A stretch of 64,000 bases of DNA. Source: Sphingoaurantiacus capsulatus. GTDB taxonomy: Bacteria; Pseudomonadota; Alphaproteobacteria; Sphingomonadales; Sphingomonadaceae. The notes under the pieces are model-generated. The model was not told the origin of the DNA. It did no database searches and saw only the letters and a program-made list of their open reading frames with translations. The DNA lies in NCBI RefSeq assembly GCF_042648405.1, contig NZ_JBHRXV010000008.1, positions 1 to 64,000 on the forward strand. Direction: 5' to 3'. The translations under genes were made by a program, and so were the position numbers. Below, in pieces: positions 8,737 to 17,322 of this stretch. The stretch's first letter is position 1. Each line of letters opens with the position of its first letter.

Positions 8737-10428
8737 GTGGGGGCAAGGCTCTGGCGGTCGTCGGCCGCGTCGAAGTTCGCGATCTCGTGCGTAGCGGCGG
8801 TAACGATGCTGACGGCAACGCCTGCGATGGCGGCGGCGCCGAACGGCAAGGGCAGCCATGCCGACCTCCTCAAGCTGTTCGAGGATTTCCAGGCCTGGCA
8901 GAAGAAGTCTTCCGACGTCACCGCCACCGACTATCGCGACGCCGCGATCACCACCCGCACCAGGGAACTGGCCGGGCTGCAGGCGCGACTGAACGATATG
9001 GGCGTGGCGCGCTGGACGGTGCCGCAGAAGGTCGACTTCCTCACCACCCGCGCCGAATTCGACAAGGCCGAGTTCGTGCTGAAGCTCACCCGCCCCTGGG
9101 CGCGCGATCCGGGCTTCTACGTCTCCGAGTTGCAGCGCCCGGCGTTCACCAACCTGCCGGTGCAGGGCGCCGCGCTGGAGAAGCTGCGCGCACAGCTGAA
9201 GAACGTGCCGGCGACGCTCGGCCAGGCGCGCGAGACGCTCGACGACGTCGCCGCCGACCATGCCGACCTCGCGATCTTTTCGCTGACCAATTCGGACGGC
9301 GTCGAGGACGGCTATCCCGCGCGGGCGAAAGCGCCGGCGGGCGTCATCGGCTGGTACCAGGATCTGCTCGGCCGCGCGAAGACGCAGCAGCCCGAACTGA
9401 CCGGTGACATCGAGGCGTCGATCAAGTCGCTGCAGGAGTTCGAGGGCTGGCTCAAGGCCAACCGCGGCAAGATGAACGGCCGCGCCGGCGTCGGGAAGGA
9501 CGCGCTCGACTGGTACATCGGCAACGTCATGCTGATGCCGTATAATTCGGACGAGGTGATGGCGATCGGCCAGCGCGAGCTCGACCGCTTCTGGGGCTTC
9601 TATGCCGTCGAGCGGCACCGCAACCGCAAGCTGCCCGAGATCGCGCTGCCCAAGGACGGCGACGAGTATATGAAGCGCGTCGCCGATACCGACGCGCGCA
9701 TCCGCAAATGGATCGCCGACGAGCAGATCATCACGATCCCGTCCTACATTCCGGCGGACTGGACGAAGCTGATCGTGCCGCCTTATTCCGAGCCGTTCAA
9801 CGTGCCGTGGGCGGTGCGGCCGACCCCGCCGAATTTCTGGGAGCAGATCCAGTTCCGCGACCCGTCGCCGGATCACCTCCACGCCGTCATCCCTGGCCAC
9901 CGCTTCGACCTGCGCGTGTCGAAGGAAGCGTCGAACGTCATCCGCCGCAGCGTGAAGAGCGACAGCCGCTGGCAGGGCTGGGCGGTCTATCTGGAGGAGT
10001 TCGGCACGCAGACCGGGCTGTTCGACGACAGGCCGCGGGTGCGCGAACTGATCCAGCTGTTCGGCTTGTGGCGCGCGGCGCGCACCGTCGGCGACGTCTG
10101 GAACCAGCGCAACGAGATGACCTCCGGCGAGGTCGCCGACTATTGGCAGAAGGTGACGCCGTTCATGGACGGCAACGTCGCGCAGAAATACGCGCACATC
10201 CGCACCGTGCCGGGCCACGGCATGGAATATACGATGGGTAATGTGCAGATGTGGGAGCTGCTGGCGGCAAGGAAGCATCAGCTCGGCGACAAGTTCGTGC
10301 TGAAGGACTTCCACGACGAGATGATCGTGAAGGGCCTGCTCCCGCTGTCGCTCATCCGTTACGAGATGACCGGCGACGACAAGGACGTGAAGGCGTTCTT
10401 CGACCGGAAGCCGATGCCGGCCAAGTGA
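8737..10428 (+). CDS. DUF885 family protein, secreted (paralogue 3)
   Basis: A 563-residue DUF885 family protein starting at GTG, with GGAG 7 bases upstream. Signal peptide: FAISCVAAVTMLTATPAMA. The degenerate motif HAVIPGH (382-388) matches paralogues 1 and 4; the following motif is WQGWAVYLEE, where glutamine replaces the glutamate of EGW. The C-terminal block VPGHGMEYTMGNVQMWELLAA and FHDEMIVKGLLPLSLIRYEM is strongly conserved. By eye it shares roughly three quarters of its residues with paralogue 4, 75 bases downstream, so the two are a tandem duplication and probably one transcript. Predicted periplasmic; activity unknown. Confidence 0.85.
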   Translation: MGARLWRSSAASKFAISCVAAVTMLTATPAMAAAPNGKGSHADLLKLFEDFQAWQKKSSDVTATDYRDAAITTRTRELAGLQARLNDMGVARWTVPQKVDFLTTRAEFDKAEFVLKLTRPWARDPGFYVSELQRPAFTNLPVQGAALEKLRAQLKNVPATLGQARETLDDVAADHADLAIFSLTNSDGVEDGYPARAKAPAGVIGWYQDLLGRAKTQQPELTGDIEASIKSLQEFEGWLKANRGKMNGRAGVGKDALDWYIGNVMLMPYNSDEVMAIGQRELDRFWGFYAVERHRNRKLPEIALPKDGDEYMKRVADTDARIRKWIADEQIITIPSYIPADWTKLIVPPYSEPFNVPWAVRPTPPNFWEQIQFRDPSPDHLHAVIPGHRFDLRVSKEASNVIRRSVKSDSRWQGWAVYLEEFGTQTGLFDDRPRVRELIQLFGLWRAARTVGDVWNQRNEMTSGEVADYWQKVTPFMDGNVAQKYAHIRTVPGHGMEYTMGNVQMWELLAARKHQLGDKFVLKDFHDEMIVKGLLPLSLIRYEMTGDDKDVKAFFDRKPMPAK

Positions 10429-10503
10429 CGATCGCCCGCTTCCCTGGCCTGTGCCGGGGGAGCGGTGCACGCCGCGGCTGTTCACATGATTCAGGGATAA
10501 AAG

Positions 10504-12195
10504 ATGACCAACCGGGCATGGCGCGCGAGCGCGGTCGCGAGCTTGAAGGCTGGCTGCGTGGCACTGGCGCTGTTGGCAGGGTCGCCGGCGCTGGCGGCCG
10601 AGCCGAACGGCCGGGGCACGCACGCGGACCTTCTGGCGCTGTTCGCCGACTTCCAAGCGTGGCAGGCCACCCAGTCCGACGTCACCAGGACCGACTTCCG
10701 CGCCGGGGCCGTTGCCAAGCGCCGCGCAGACCTCTCGGCGCTGCAGGCCCGCATGGCCGACATGGGCGTGGCCCGCTGGTCGCCGCCGCAGAAGGTCGAC
10801 TATCTCGTCACGCGCGCCGAACTCGACAAGGCGGAGTTCATCCTGCGCATCACCCGCCCCTGGGCGCGCGATCCGGGCTTCTACGTGTCGCAGCTTCAGC
10901 GGCCGGCGTTCACGACGCTGCCGGTGAGCGGCGCTGCCCTGGACAAGCTGCGCGGCCAGATCCGCGGCATTCCCGCGACGCTCGCCCAGGCGCGGGAGAC
11001 GCTGACCGACGTGGCCGCCGATCACGCCGATCTGGCGATCGCGTCGCTGACGACATCCGACGGGATCGAGGACGGCTACCCGGCGCGCAAGGTCGCACCG
11101 CCCGGCGTGATCGGCTGGTACCGCGACCTGCGCGAGCGCGCCGTCCCGCAGCAACCCGACCTCGTCGGCGAGATCGACATTGCGCTCCGCGAACTCGACT
11201 CCTTCCGCGGCTGGCTGGTTGCCAATCGCGGCAAGATGACCGGCCGCGCCGGCGTCGGAAAGGACGCGCTCGACTGGTACATCGGCAACGTGTTGCTGAT
11301 CCCGTACACGTCCGACGACATCGAGACGATCGGCCAGCGCGAACTCGAGCGCTACCGGGGATTTTATGCCATCGAGCGGCACCGCAACCGCAAGCTGCCC
11401 GAGATCGCGATGGCGAAGGACGGCGACGAATATGTGAAGCGTGTCGCGGATACCGATGCGCGCATCCGCAAATGGATGACCGATGACCAGATCATCACCA
11501 TCCCGCCGTACATCCCGGCGGACTGGGCCAAGCATGTCGTGCCGCCGCTGTACCAGACGCCGTTCAACGTGCCGTGGACCGTGCGCCGGACGCCGCCCAA
11601 TTACTGGGAGCAGATCCAGTTCCGCGATCCGTCGCCGGATCACCTCCACGCCGTCATCCCCGGCCACCGCTTCAGTTTTCGCGTCTCGAAGGAAGCGTCG
11701 AACCTCATCCGGCGCAGCGTGCGGAGCGACGCCCGCTGGTCCGGCTGGGGATTCTATCTCGAAGAGATGGCGGTGCAGAGCGGCCTGTTCGACGACCGGC
11801 CGCGCGTGCGCGAGCTGATCCAGCTGTTCGGCCTGTGGCGCTCGGCGCGCTCGATCGGCGACGTGTGGAACCAGCGTAACGAGATGACCTCCGCCGAGGT
11901 CGTCGACTATTGGATGACGACCACGCCGCTGATGGATGCCAATGTGGCGCAGGCCTATGCCCACCTCCGCACGGTACCGGGCCACGGCATGGAATATACC
12001 ATCGGCAATGTGCAGATGTGGGAGCTGCTGGCGGCGAGGAAGCAGCAGCTCGGCGACAAGTTCGTGCTGAAGGACTTCCACGACGAGATCATCGTGAAGG
12101 GCCTGCTGCCGCTGTCGCTCATCCGTTACGAGATGACCGGTGACGACACGGATGTGAAGGCGTTCTTCGACCGCAAGCCGATGCCCGCGAGTTAG
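10504..12195 (+). CDS. DUF885 family protein, secreted (paralogue 4)
   Basis: A 563-residue tandem duplicate of paralogue 3, the same length and closely similar throughout. Signal peptide: SLKAGCVALALLAGSPALAA. It has HAVIPGH at 382-388 and WSGWGFYLEE where other family members have EGW, so both usual acidic residues are changed. The C-terminal signature (VPGHGMEYTIG, FHDEIIVKGLLPLSLIRYEM) is intact. The ATG has AGGGAT about 6 bases upstream. It is convergent with paralogue 5, with two strong hairpins between them. The pair may have diverged in substrate range, but this is inference. Confidence 0.85.
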   Translation: MTNRAWRASAVASLKAGCVALALLAGSPALAAEPNGRGTHADLLALFADFQAWQATQSDVTRTDFRAGAVAKRRADLSALQARMADMGVARWSPPQKVDYLVTRAELDKAEFILRITRPWARDPGFYVSQLQRPAFTTLPVSGAALDKLRGQIRGIPATLAQARETLTDVAADHADLAIASLTTSDGIEDGYPARKVAPPGVIGWYRDLRERAVPQQPDLVGEIDIALRELDSFRGWLVANRGKMTGRAGVGKDALDWYIGNVLLIPYTSDDIETIGQRELERYRGFYAIERHRNRKLPEIAMAKDGDEYVKRVADTDARIRKWMTDDQIITIPPYIPADWAKHVVPPLYQTPFNVPWTVRRTPPNYWEQIQFRDPSPDHLHAVIPGHRFSFRVSKEASNLIRRSVRSDARWSGWGFYLEEMAVQSGLFDDRPRVRELIQLFGLWRSARSIGDVWNQRNEMTSAEVVDYWMTTTPLMDANVAQAYAHLRTVPGHGMEYTIGNVQMWELLAARKQQLGDKFVLKDFHDEIIVKGLLPLSLIRYEMTGDDTDVKAFFDRKPMPAS

Positions 12196-12205
12196 TCAGA
12201 AAAAG

Positions 12206-12234
12206 GGCGGCGGGACCGGTAGGGTCCCGCCGCC
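12206..12234. terminator. Terminator hairpin between convergent DUF885 genes
   Basis: A perfect 12-bp stem (GGCGGCGGGACC with GGTCCCGCCGCC, 5-base loop). On the minus strand it is followed by CTTTTT, making a good intrinsic terminator for the minus-strand operon ending at 12293. On the plus strand it directly follows the stop of DUF885 paralogue 4. Confidence 0.75.
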
Positions 12235-12250
12235 ATATGCTTCGTCACGA

Positions 12251-12285
12251 CGGGCGGCGCAGGGGCGAAAAGTCCGCGCCGCCCG
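12251..12285. terminator. Second hairpin between convergent DUF885 genes
   Basis: CGGGCGGCGC at 12251-12260 pairs perfectly with GCGCCGCCCG at 12276-12285. It sits just after the stop of DUF885 paralogue 5 and has no T-run, so it may protect the transcript end or back up the neighbouring terminator. Confidence 0.5.
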
Positions 12286-12292
12286 ACGTGCG

Positions 12293-13918
12293 TCAGCGCA
12301 TGGTTTTCACCTGGTCGTCCTTGCCCGTCATCTCCCAGCGGATCAGGGAGATCGGGATGACGCCATAGGAATGGAAGCGATCGTGGAAGCGCTTGAGGTC
12401 GAAGTTCCGGCCTTCCTTCTGCGCGACGTCGGCCATCAGCGCTTCGAACTGCACCTTGCCGATATGATAGCCGATGCCGTAGCCCGGCTGGCGCAGGTAG
12501 AGCTCGAGGTCGAAGCGGCCGATCGCGTCGTCGGGGCCCATCCAATAGGGCGTGCGGCTGGTCAGCGACTTCAGCGCCTCGTCATAGGTCCATTCGTTCG
12601 AATGGAGCTTCAGTTCGGGCAGCACGCGCGCGGCGCGCTTCGCCTGCAGGATATAGTTGATCTCGCGGCCCTTGGGGCTGTCGTCCATCACCCCGATCTG
12701 CTGGATCATCTCCTCGAGATAGAAGGCCCAGCCCTCGACGCGCGTGCCGCTGATGAAGAACAGACGGTCGGCGCCGCGGATCGGTCGCTGGTCGCGGTCG
12801 CGCATGATGCTGTCGAACAGATGGCCCGGCAGGTTGTGCGCGCGCAGCGGCATCGGATCGCGGTCCTCGGTCTGTCGGAAGAAGTGGCGCTGCACGGGCG
12901 GATCGAAGGCGCCCGGCTTCTTCGGATCGCGGTCGCCGGGCAGGATGTACGGCCCCTCGCCCACCACCGGCTGCAGCCAGTCGGGCACCGTCATGATGTC
13001 GTTCTTCTTGAAGAAGTCGAGCAGCTTCAGGTCGGCGACGTTGCGGCGGCGCTCGAACTCGGCGAGCGTCTCCGCCGGCTCGATCATCGCGGTGCCGCGG
13101 TGCTTGTGCTCCTCCAGCTTCAGGAAGACCATCGAGCGCTCATATTCGCGCTCGCCGATCACCCGCATCTCTTCCCAGTTATAGGGGAAAAGCAGGACGT
13201 GCTTCAGATACCAGTCGTAATCCTCGCGCCCGATGCCGCCATGCGCCGGCGCGGTTGGCGCGACCTGAACGAGCCAGTCGCGAAAAAGCACGGTGGCGTC
13301 GCGCGCGGTGGCGGCGCGGCGCGACACGTCGGGGTTGCTCCTGGCGGTATCGGCGGCGAGCCGGTCGTAGACGTTGATCTCGATATTCTTCTGCGTGATG
13401 CCCAGCCGCGCCAGGTCGCCGCGCACCTCGGTGAGGTTGGTGCGCGCCTGCGCGTAGATGCCCGGCACCGCCGCCAGATTGTCGGCGAGTTCCTTCGCCT
13501 TCTTGCGGTCGAGCGGCAGCTTCGGGATCGAGAAGGCGCCGTCGATCTTCGGGCCGAAGCCGAGGTTGGTCGGGCTGTAGAAGGCCGGGTCGCGCTTCCA
13601 CTGGCGATGGACGCGATGCTGGAAGTCGAGCCCGCGCATCTCGGCGAGGACGATCATGTAGTCGACCCGGTCCTCGACCGGCCACTGGTTGTCGTCGATC
13701 GCGGCCAGCTTCGCCATCAGCGGCTTCAGCGCGGCAAGCTGCGCCGCCATCGCCGCGTCGGTATAGTCGGGGACGCCCTTCACGCGCTTCGGCGGCACGA
13801 TGGCGCGGAAGTCCTTGAACACCGCCTCCAGCGCGGGCTGCGCGGCGAGCGCCGGGTTGGTCGCCAGCAGGATCGCGCCCACCGCCGCGGTCTGAACCAG
13901 CCTGACCAGTCGCTTCAT
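12293..13918 (-). CDS. DUF885 family protein, secreted (paralogue 5)
   Basis: A 541-residue DUF885 family protein, the most distant of the five. The ATG at 13918 is chosen over an upstream start at 13993 because GGGGGG lies 5 bases upstream and the protein then opens with a signal peptide (MKRLVRLVQTAAVGAILLAT, cleavage near ALAA). The key motif reads HNLPGH (about 360-366) and is followed by VEGWAFYLEE, so EGW is kept. The C-terminal block (GYGIGYHIGKVQFEALMA, FHDRFHSYGVIPISLIRWEM) is typical. It is the last gene of a three-gene operon behind the DHDPS-fold and old-yellow-enzyme genes, tying a DUF885 protein directly to the small-molecule enzymes of the island. Confidence 0.85.
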   Translation of the reverse strand: MKRLVRLVQTAAVGAILLATNPALAAQPALEAVFKDFRAIVPPKRVKGVPDYTDAAMAAQLAALKPLMAKLAAIDDNQWPVEDRVDYMIVLAEMRGLDFQHRVHRQWKRDPAFYSPTNLGFGPKIDGAFSIPKLPLDRKKAKELADNLAAVPGIYAQARTNLTEVRGDLARLGITQKNIEINVYDRLAADTARSNPDVSRRAATARDATVLFRDWLVQVAPTAPAHGGIGREDYDWYLKHVLLFPYNWEEMRVIGEREYERSMVFLKLEEHKHRGTAMIEPAETLAEFERRRNVADLKLLDFFKKNDIMTVPDWLQPVVGEGPYILPGDRDPKKPGAFDPPVQRHFFRQTEDRDPMPLRAHNLPGHLFDSIMRDRDQRPIRGADRLFFISGTRVEGWAFYLEEMIQQIGVMDDSPKGREINYILQAKRAARVLPELKLHSNEWTYDEALKSLTSRTPYWMGPDDAIGRFDLELYLRQPGYGIGYHIGKVQFEALMADVAQKEGRNFDLKRFHDRFHSYGVIPISLIRWEMTGKDDQVKTMR

Positions 13919-13940
13919 GTTCGCCCCCCGTAGGTCGTCG

Positions 13941-15101
13941 TCAGTCGCGCCGCGGCTCCACCGGCCGGCGGCGCAGGAAGAAGGAATAGGCATCGGGCAG
14001 GACGCTGTTCGCGTCGGGATGCTCGAGCGTGATCGCCGCGCGGTACGGGAAGCTCGGCTCGGCGAGCAACTGCCGCCCCATCGCGACGAGATCGGCGTGG
14101 CCGTCGGCGATCACCGCATTGGCCTGCACGGGCTCGAAGATCAGCCCGACCGCCATCACCGGCATCGCTGCCTCGCGGCGGATCTGATCGGCGAAGGGCA
14201 CGAGATAGCCCGGCCCCGGCTTGACCGTGGAGCCGCCCGACGCACCGGCGATGCCGCCCGACGAACAGTCGATGATGTCGACGCCCGCATCGCGCAACGC
14301 CGCGGCCAGCGCGACATTGTCCTCGATGCCCAGGCCCCCTTCGATGCCGTCGACCGCCGACAGGCGGTAGAACAAGGGCATGTTCGCCGGGATCGCCGCG
14401 CGCAGCCGGCGCGCGATGTCGAGCGGCAGCCGCATGCGGTTTTCGGCCGAACCGCCCCAGCGGTCGTCGCGGTGGTTGCTGATCGGCGAGAAGAAGCTGT
14501 TGAGCAGATAGCCGTGCGCGCCGTGAATCTCGACGAAGTCGAAACCGGCGGCGACGGCGCGGATCGCGGCGCGCTCGAAATCGTCGATGATGGCGAGGAT
14601 CTCGGGCTCGGTCAGTGCGTGCGGCGTCGGCCAGCCGTCGATCAGCGGCACCGCGCTCGGCGCGACAATGCGCCAGGCACGCGGATCGTCGGCGGCGAAA
14701 GGTGCTGCACCGGCGAGCGGCACATCGGCGCTCGCCTTGCGGCCGGCGTGGTTGAGCTGAATGCCCACCGGAATATTCTGGTCGCGGTAGATGGCGACGA
14801 TGCGCGCCAGCCCCTCGACATGCGCCGGATCATAGATGCCGAGGCAGCCGGGGGTGATGCGGCCTTCCGCCGACACGCCGGTGGATTCGACGAGCGCGCC
14901 GCCGACCCCGCTCAGCGCGAAGCGGCCGTGGTGCGCGCGGTGCCAGCGAATGGCGTGGCCATCGACCGCCGCATACTGGCACATCGGCGTGACGACGATG
15001 CGGTTGCGAAAAGTGACGCCCTTCAAAGTGAAGGGCGTGAACAGCGGCGGCAGACCCGCCCCGTCCGCTGGCGAGCCGCCGGCCGGGCCGGCGGCGGTCA
15101 C
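13941..15101 (-). CDS. Old yellow enzyme family NADH:flavin oxidoreductase (YqjM-like)
   Basis: A 386-residue FMN-dependent TIM-barrel oxidoreductase. Visible motifs are NRIVVTPMCQY near the start, QLNHAGRKA, the HGAHGYLLNSF active-site stretch with paired histidine and asparagine-type residues, SNHRDDRWGGSAENR, and the phosphate-binding GLIFEP...AMGRQLLAEP region. This layout matches class III (YqjM-like) ene-reductases, which reduce activated C=C bonds using NAD(P)H; some relatives act as N-demethylases. The GTG start at 15101 overlaps the stop of the upstream gene (GTGA), indicating translational coupling. It is cytoplasmic. The physiological substrate is unknown but should belong to the same pathway as its operon partners. 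Confidence 0.85.
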   Translation of the reverse strand: MTAAGPAGGSPADGAGLPPLFTPFTLKGVTFRNRIVVTPMCQYAAVDGHAIRWHRAHHGRFALSGVGGALVESTGVSAEGRITPGCLGIYDPAHVEGLARIVAIYRDQNIPVGIQLNHAGRKASADVPLAGAAPFAADDPRAWRIVAPSAVPLIDGWPTPHALTEPEILAIIDDFERAAIRAVAAGFDFVEIHGAHGYLLNSFFSPISNHRDDRWGGSAENRMRLPLDIARRLRAAIPANMPLFYRLSAVDGIEGGLGIEDNVALAAALRDAGVDIIDCSSGGIAGASGGSTVKPGPGYLVPFADQIRREAAMPVMAVGLIFEPVQANAVIADGHADLVAMGRQLLAEPSFPYRAAITLEHPDANSVLPDAYSFFLRRRPVEPRRD

Positions 15102-16045
15102 GCCGCCTTGTCCCGCGCCTCGATCTCGCCGACCAGCGCGTTGATCCGGTTCACATAGCCGACGAGCACGTCGAGCCGGGCCTTGTCCGACGCGTTGAGG
15201 TCCGCGAAGCGGGTGATCGGCGGGCGAACGTCGCCGACCGGGTAGCCGGCGGCGGCGGCGAGCGCCTTTGAATAGCATTGGTGGCCGTAGGTCGGGTGGC
15301 CCTCGGCGATGACATGGTCCATCTCCATCACCAGCCGCTGGATGGCGGCGGCGTCGGGGATGCGGCCCTGCTCGAGATATTCCCACATGCGCGTCGTCGC
15401 GTAGGGCAGGTAGTTGCCGTACGGATTGACGTAGCCGACCGCGCCGAGAAGGAAGCTCTCCACCGGACGCTCGCCGGCGAACACGTTCATCACGCCGTTG
15501 GTCGCCTCGATCACGTCATAGACGCGCGCGACGTCCATGCTGGCTTCCTTGATGTAGCGGATATTCTCGAAAGCGGCGGTCAGCTTGGCGACCAGCGACG
15601 CCTTCATGTCGACGTTCGACGTGACCGGGTTGTTGTAGATCATGATCGGCAACTTCACCGCGTCGGTAATGGCGCGGTAATAGCCGAAAATCTCGTCCTC
15701 GGTCGGCGTGTAATAATAAGGCGGGATGATCATCAGGCCGTCGGCGCCGATGTCCTGCGCGCTCTTGCTGAAGGCGACGGCCTTCGGCGTATAGGCGTCC
15801 ATGGTGCCGACCAGAACCTTCATGCGGCCGGCGGTATGCTCGACCGTGGTGCGCACAACGGTCTGGCGCTCCTCTTCGTCGAGCGTCAGGAATTCACCGG
15901 TGGTGCCGAGGACGATGATGCCGGGAACGCGGCATTCGACCTGCCAGTCGATATAGCGCTTGAGGGAGTCGACGCAGATACCGGAACCATCAGCGGTGAA
16001 CGGCGTGACGGCGACGGTATAGCTTCCGCGGAATGGCTCTGACAT
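15098..16045 (-). CDS. DHDPS/N-acetylneuraminate lyase family protein
   Basis: A 315-residue class I aldolase/deaminase of the DapA superfamily. GTTGEF (47-52) is the 2-oxo-acid binding motif, Tyr137 in MIYNNP is the proton relay, and Lys166 in RYIKEA the Schiff-base lysine. Family members include dihydrodipicolinate synthase, several sugar-acid aldolases and the pyrroline-4-hydroxy-2-carboxylate deaminase of hydroxyproline catabolism. A lone biosynthetic dapA would not sit beside an ABC importer and two FAD oxidases, so a catabolic lyase or deaminase is more likely. GGAAG lies 6 bases before the ATG. It heads the operon with the flavin reductase and DUF885 paralogue 5. Confidence 0.85.
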   Translation of the reverse strand: MSEPFRGSYTVAVTPFTADGSGICVDSLKRYIDWQVECRVPGIIVLGTTGEFLTLDEEERQTVVRTTVEHTAGRMKVLVGTMDAYTPKAVAFSKSAQDIGADGLMIIPPYYYTPTEDEIFGYYRAITDAVKLPIMIYNNPVTSNVDMKASLVAKLTAAFENIRYIKEASMDVARVYDVIEATNGVMNVFAGERPVESFLLGAVGYVNPYGNYLPYATTRMWEYLEQGRIPDAAAIQRLVMEMDHVIAEGHPTYGHQCYSKALAAAAGYPVGDVRPPITRFADLNASDKARLDVLVGYVNRINALVGEIEARDKAA

Positions 16046-16125
16046 GCGTGACTTCCAAAGGCGCCCGATGCACCGGGCAAGGTGGACAAATGGAGTGTAA
16101 AGCGAAACGCTAAAATGCTACGCTT

Positions 16126-16148
16126 TGCGAACAAGTGTCAGCATAGCG
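16126..16148 (+). promoter_or_regulatory. TGCGAACA-N7-GCATAGCG element in divergent promoter
   Basis: These 23 bases match the element at 22894-22916 in both outer 8-mers (TGCGAACA and GCATAGCG) with the same 7-base gap. It lies between the divergent DHDPS-type and FAD oxidase genes. Just upstream, AGCG-AAA-CGCT (16101-16111) is a small palindrome and AAAGCG (16099) with CGCTTT (16121) an inverted repeat. Probable regulator binding site for the island. Confidence 0.5.
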
Positions 16149-16182
16149 CCCACTTTCGGATTGGCAATATGGGAAGCGCCTC

Positions 16183-17322
16183 TTGAGCACTCGGTTTGAC
16201 GTGATTGTGATCGGCGGCGGCATCGCGGGTTGCGCGACGGCGCATTATCTGGCGCGCGACGGGGTGTCGGTCGCGCTGCTGGAGGCGGGCGAACTGAACG
16301 CCTTCGCCTCGGGTGCGAACGCCGGCAGCCTGCACGCGCAAATCCCGCATGATCCGTTCGTGCACAAGGGTGAGAATTGGGCGCGCGCCTTCACGCCCGC
16401 CGTCCAGCTTTTCAAGGCGTCGCTCGACATTTGGACGGGGTTGGAAGCCGAGCTCGGCGCCGACCTGGAGATCGGGGTAGGCGGCGGGCTGCTGGTCGGT
16501 GCGAACGATGTGGAAATGCGCCAGATCGAGGCCAAGGCGCGCATCGAACGCGACGCCGGGCTGGAGATCGAAATGCTCGATCGCGCGGCCATCCGCGAGC
16601 GCGCGCCCTACCTGTCCACGAACGCGATCGGCGGCGCCTTCTGCCCCAGCGAAGGCAAGGCGAACCCGCTGGTGGTCGCCCCCGCCTTCGCCGCCGCGGC
16701 CCGTGCGCATGGCGCACATATTGTCAGCAACGCGGGCGAGGCGCGTGTCGCGCGAACCGGCGACGGCTATGAGGCTGCGGCCGCCGGGCAGCTTTTCGCC
16801 GCACCGCGACTGGTGATCGCCGCCGGCATCGAGACCGGAAAGCTCGTCGAATCGCTCGGCGGCTCGATCGAGATCCAGGGCTTCCCGATCCAGGCGAACG
16901 TCACCGAGCCGGCCGAGAAATTCCTGCCGCACCTCGTCTATTGCGCGGGCGAGAAGCTGACGATGAAGCAGACGCGCATCGGCACCGTGCTGATCGGCGG
17001 CGGCTGGCCCGCCAAGCTCGACGCGCGCGGTCGCCCGGTCGCCGACCCGGCGTCGCTCGCCGCCAATCTCGCGGTGGCGAAATCGGTGGTGCCGGCGGTG
17101 GGCGCGCTGCAGATCGTGCGCACCTGGGCGGCGATCGTGAACGGCACCGAGGACTGGCTGCCGATCCTCGGCGAGCTGCCCGGCGCGCCCGGCGCCTTCA
17201 TCAACTATGTGCCGTGGATGGGCTTTACCGGCGGGCCAGCCGCCGCGCTCGCCATCGCGAAAATGGTGCAGGGCCAGCGCCCGGATATGGGCTTCGACCT
17301 CGCGGCCTTCGCGCCTCAATGA
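16183..17322 (+). CDS. FAD-dependent oxidoreductase, D-amino acid oxidase (DAO) family
   Basis: A 379-residue flavoprotein with the N-terminal dinucleotide-binding motif VIGGGIAGCATAHYLARDG followed by the acidic residue in LLEAGE. The DAO fold is supported by FASGANAGSLHAQ after the FAD site and the C-terminal YVPWMGFTGGPAAALAIAKM. Such proteins oxidise amino or imino acids; in opine and D-hydroxyproline dehydrogenases they form one subunit beside a 2Fe-2S/FAD partner like the one at 20360-22066. The start is a TTG with GGGAAG upstream; the nearby ATG is out of frame. It overlaps the convergent ABC ATPase gene end by 7 bases. No signal peptide, so cytoplasmic or loosely membrane-bound. Confidence 0.85.
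   Translation: MSTRFDVIVIGGGIAGCATAHYLARDGVSVALLEAGELNAFASGANAGSLHAQIPHDPFVHKGENWARAFTPAVQLFKASLDIWTGLEAELGADLEIGVGGGLLVGANDVEMRQIEAKARIERDAGLEIEMLDRAAIRERAPYLSTNAIGGAFCPSEGKANPLVVAPAFAAAARAHGAHIVSNAGEARVARTGDGYEAAAAGQLFAAPRLVIAAGIETGKLVESLGGSIEIQGFPIQANVTEPAEKFLPHLVYCAGEKLTMKQTRIGTVLIGGGWPAKLDARGRPVADPASLAANLAVAKSVVPAVGALQIVRTWAAIVNGTEDWLPILGELPGAPGAFINYVPWMGFTGGPAAALAIAKMVQGQRPDMGFDLAAFAPQ

Noticed and set aside
10480..10486. GTTCACA upstream of DUF885 paralogue 4 as another copy of the 19-bp-period element
   Set aside because: No second copy at 19 bases on either side, so it is likely chance.
8701..12081. 1126-codon minus-strand frame spanning two DUF885 genes
   Set aside because: It mirrors both paralogues and shows two similar halves only because the genes beneath it are duplicates. 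No start site, family motif or signal is present.
16009..16034. GGAAC-N16-CGTG resembling an EcfG promoter
   Set aside because: The -10 is CGTG rather than CGTT and the site lies inside the DHDPS-fold gene.
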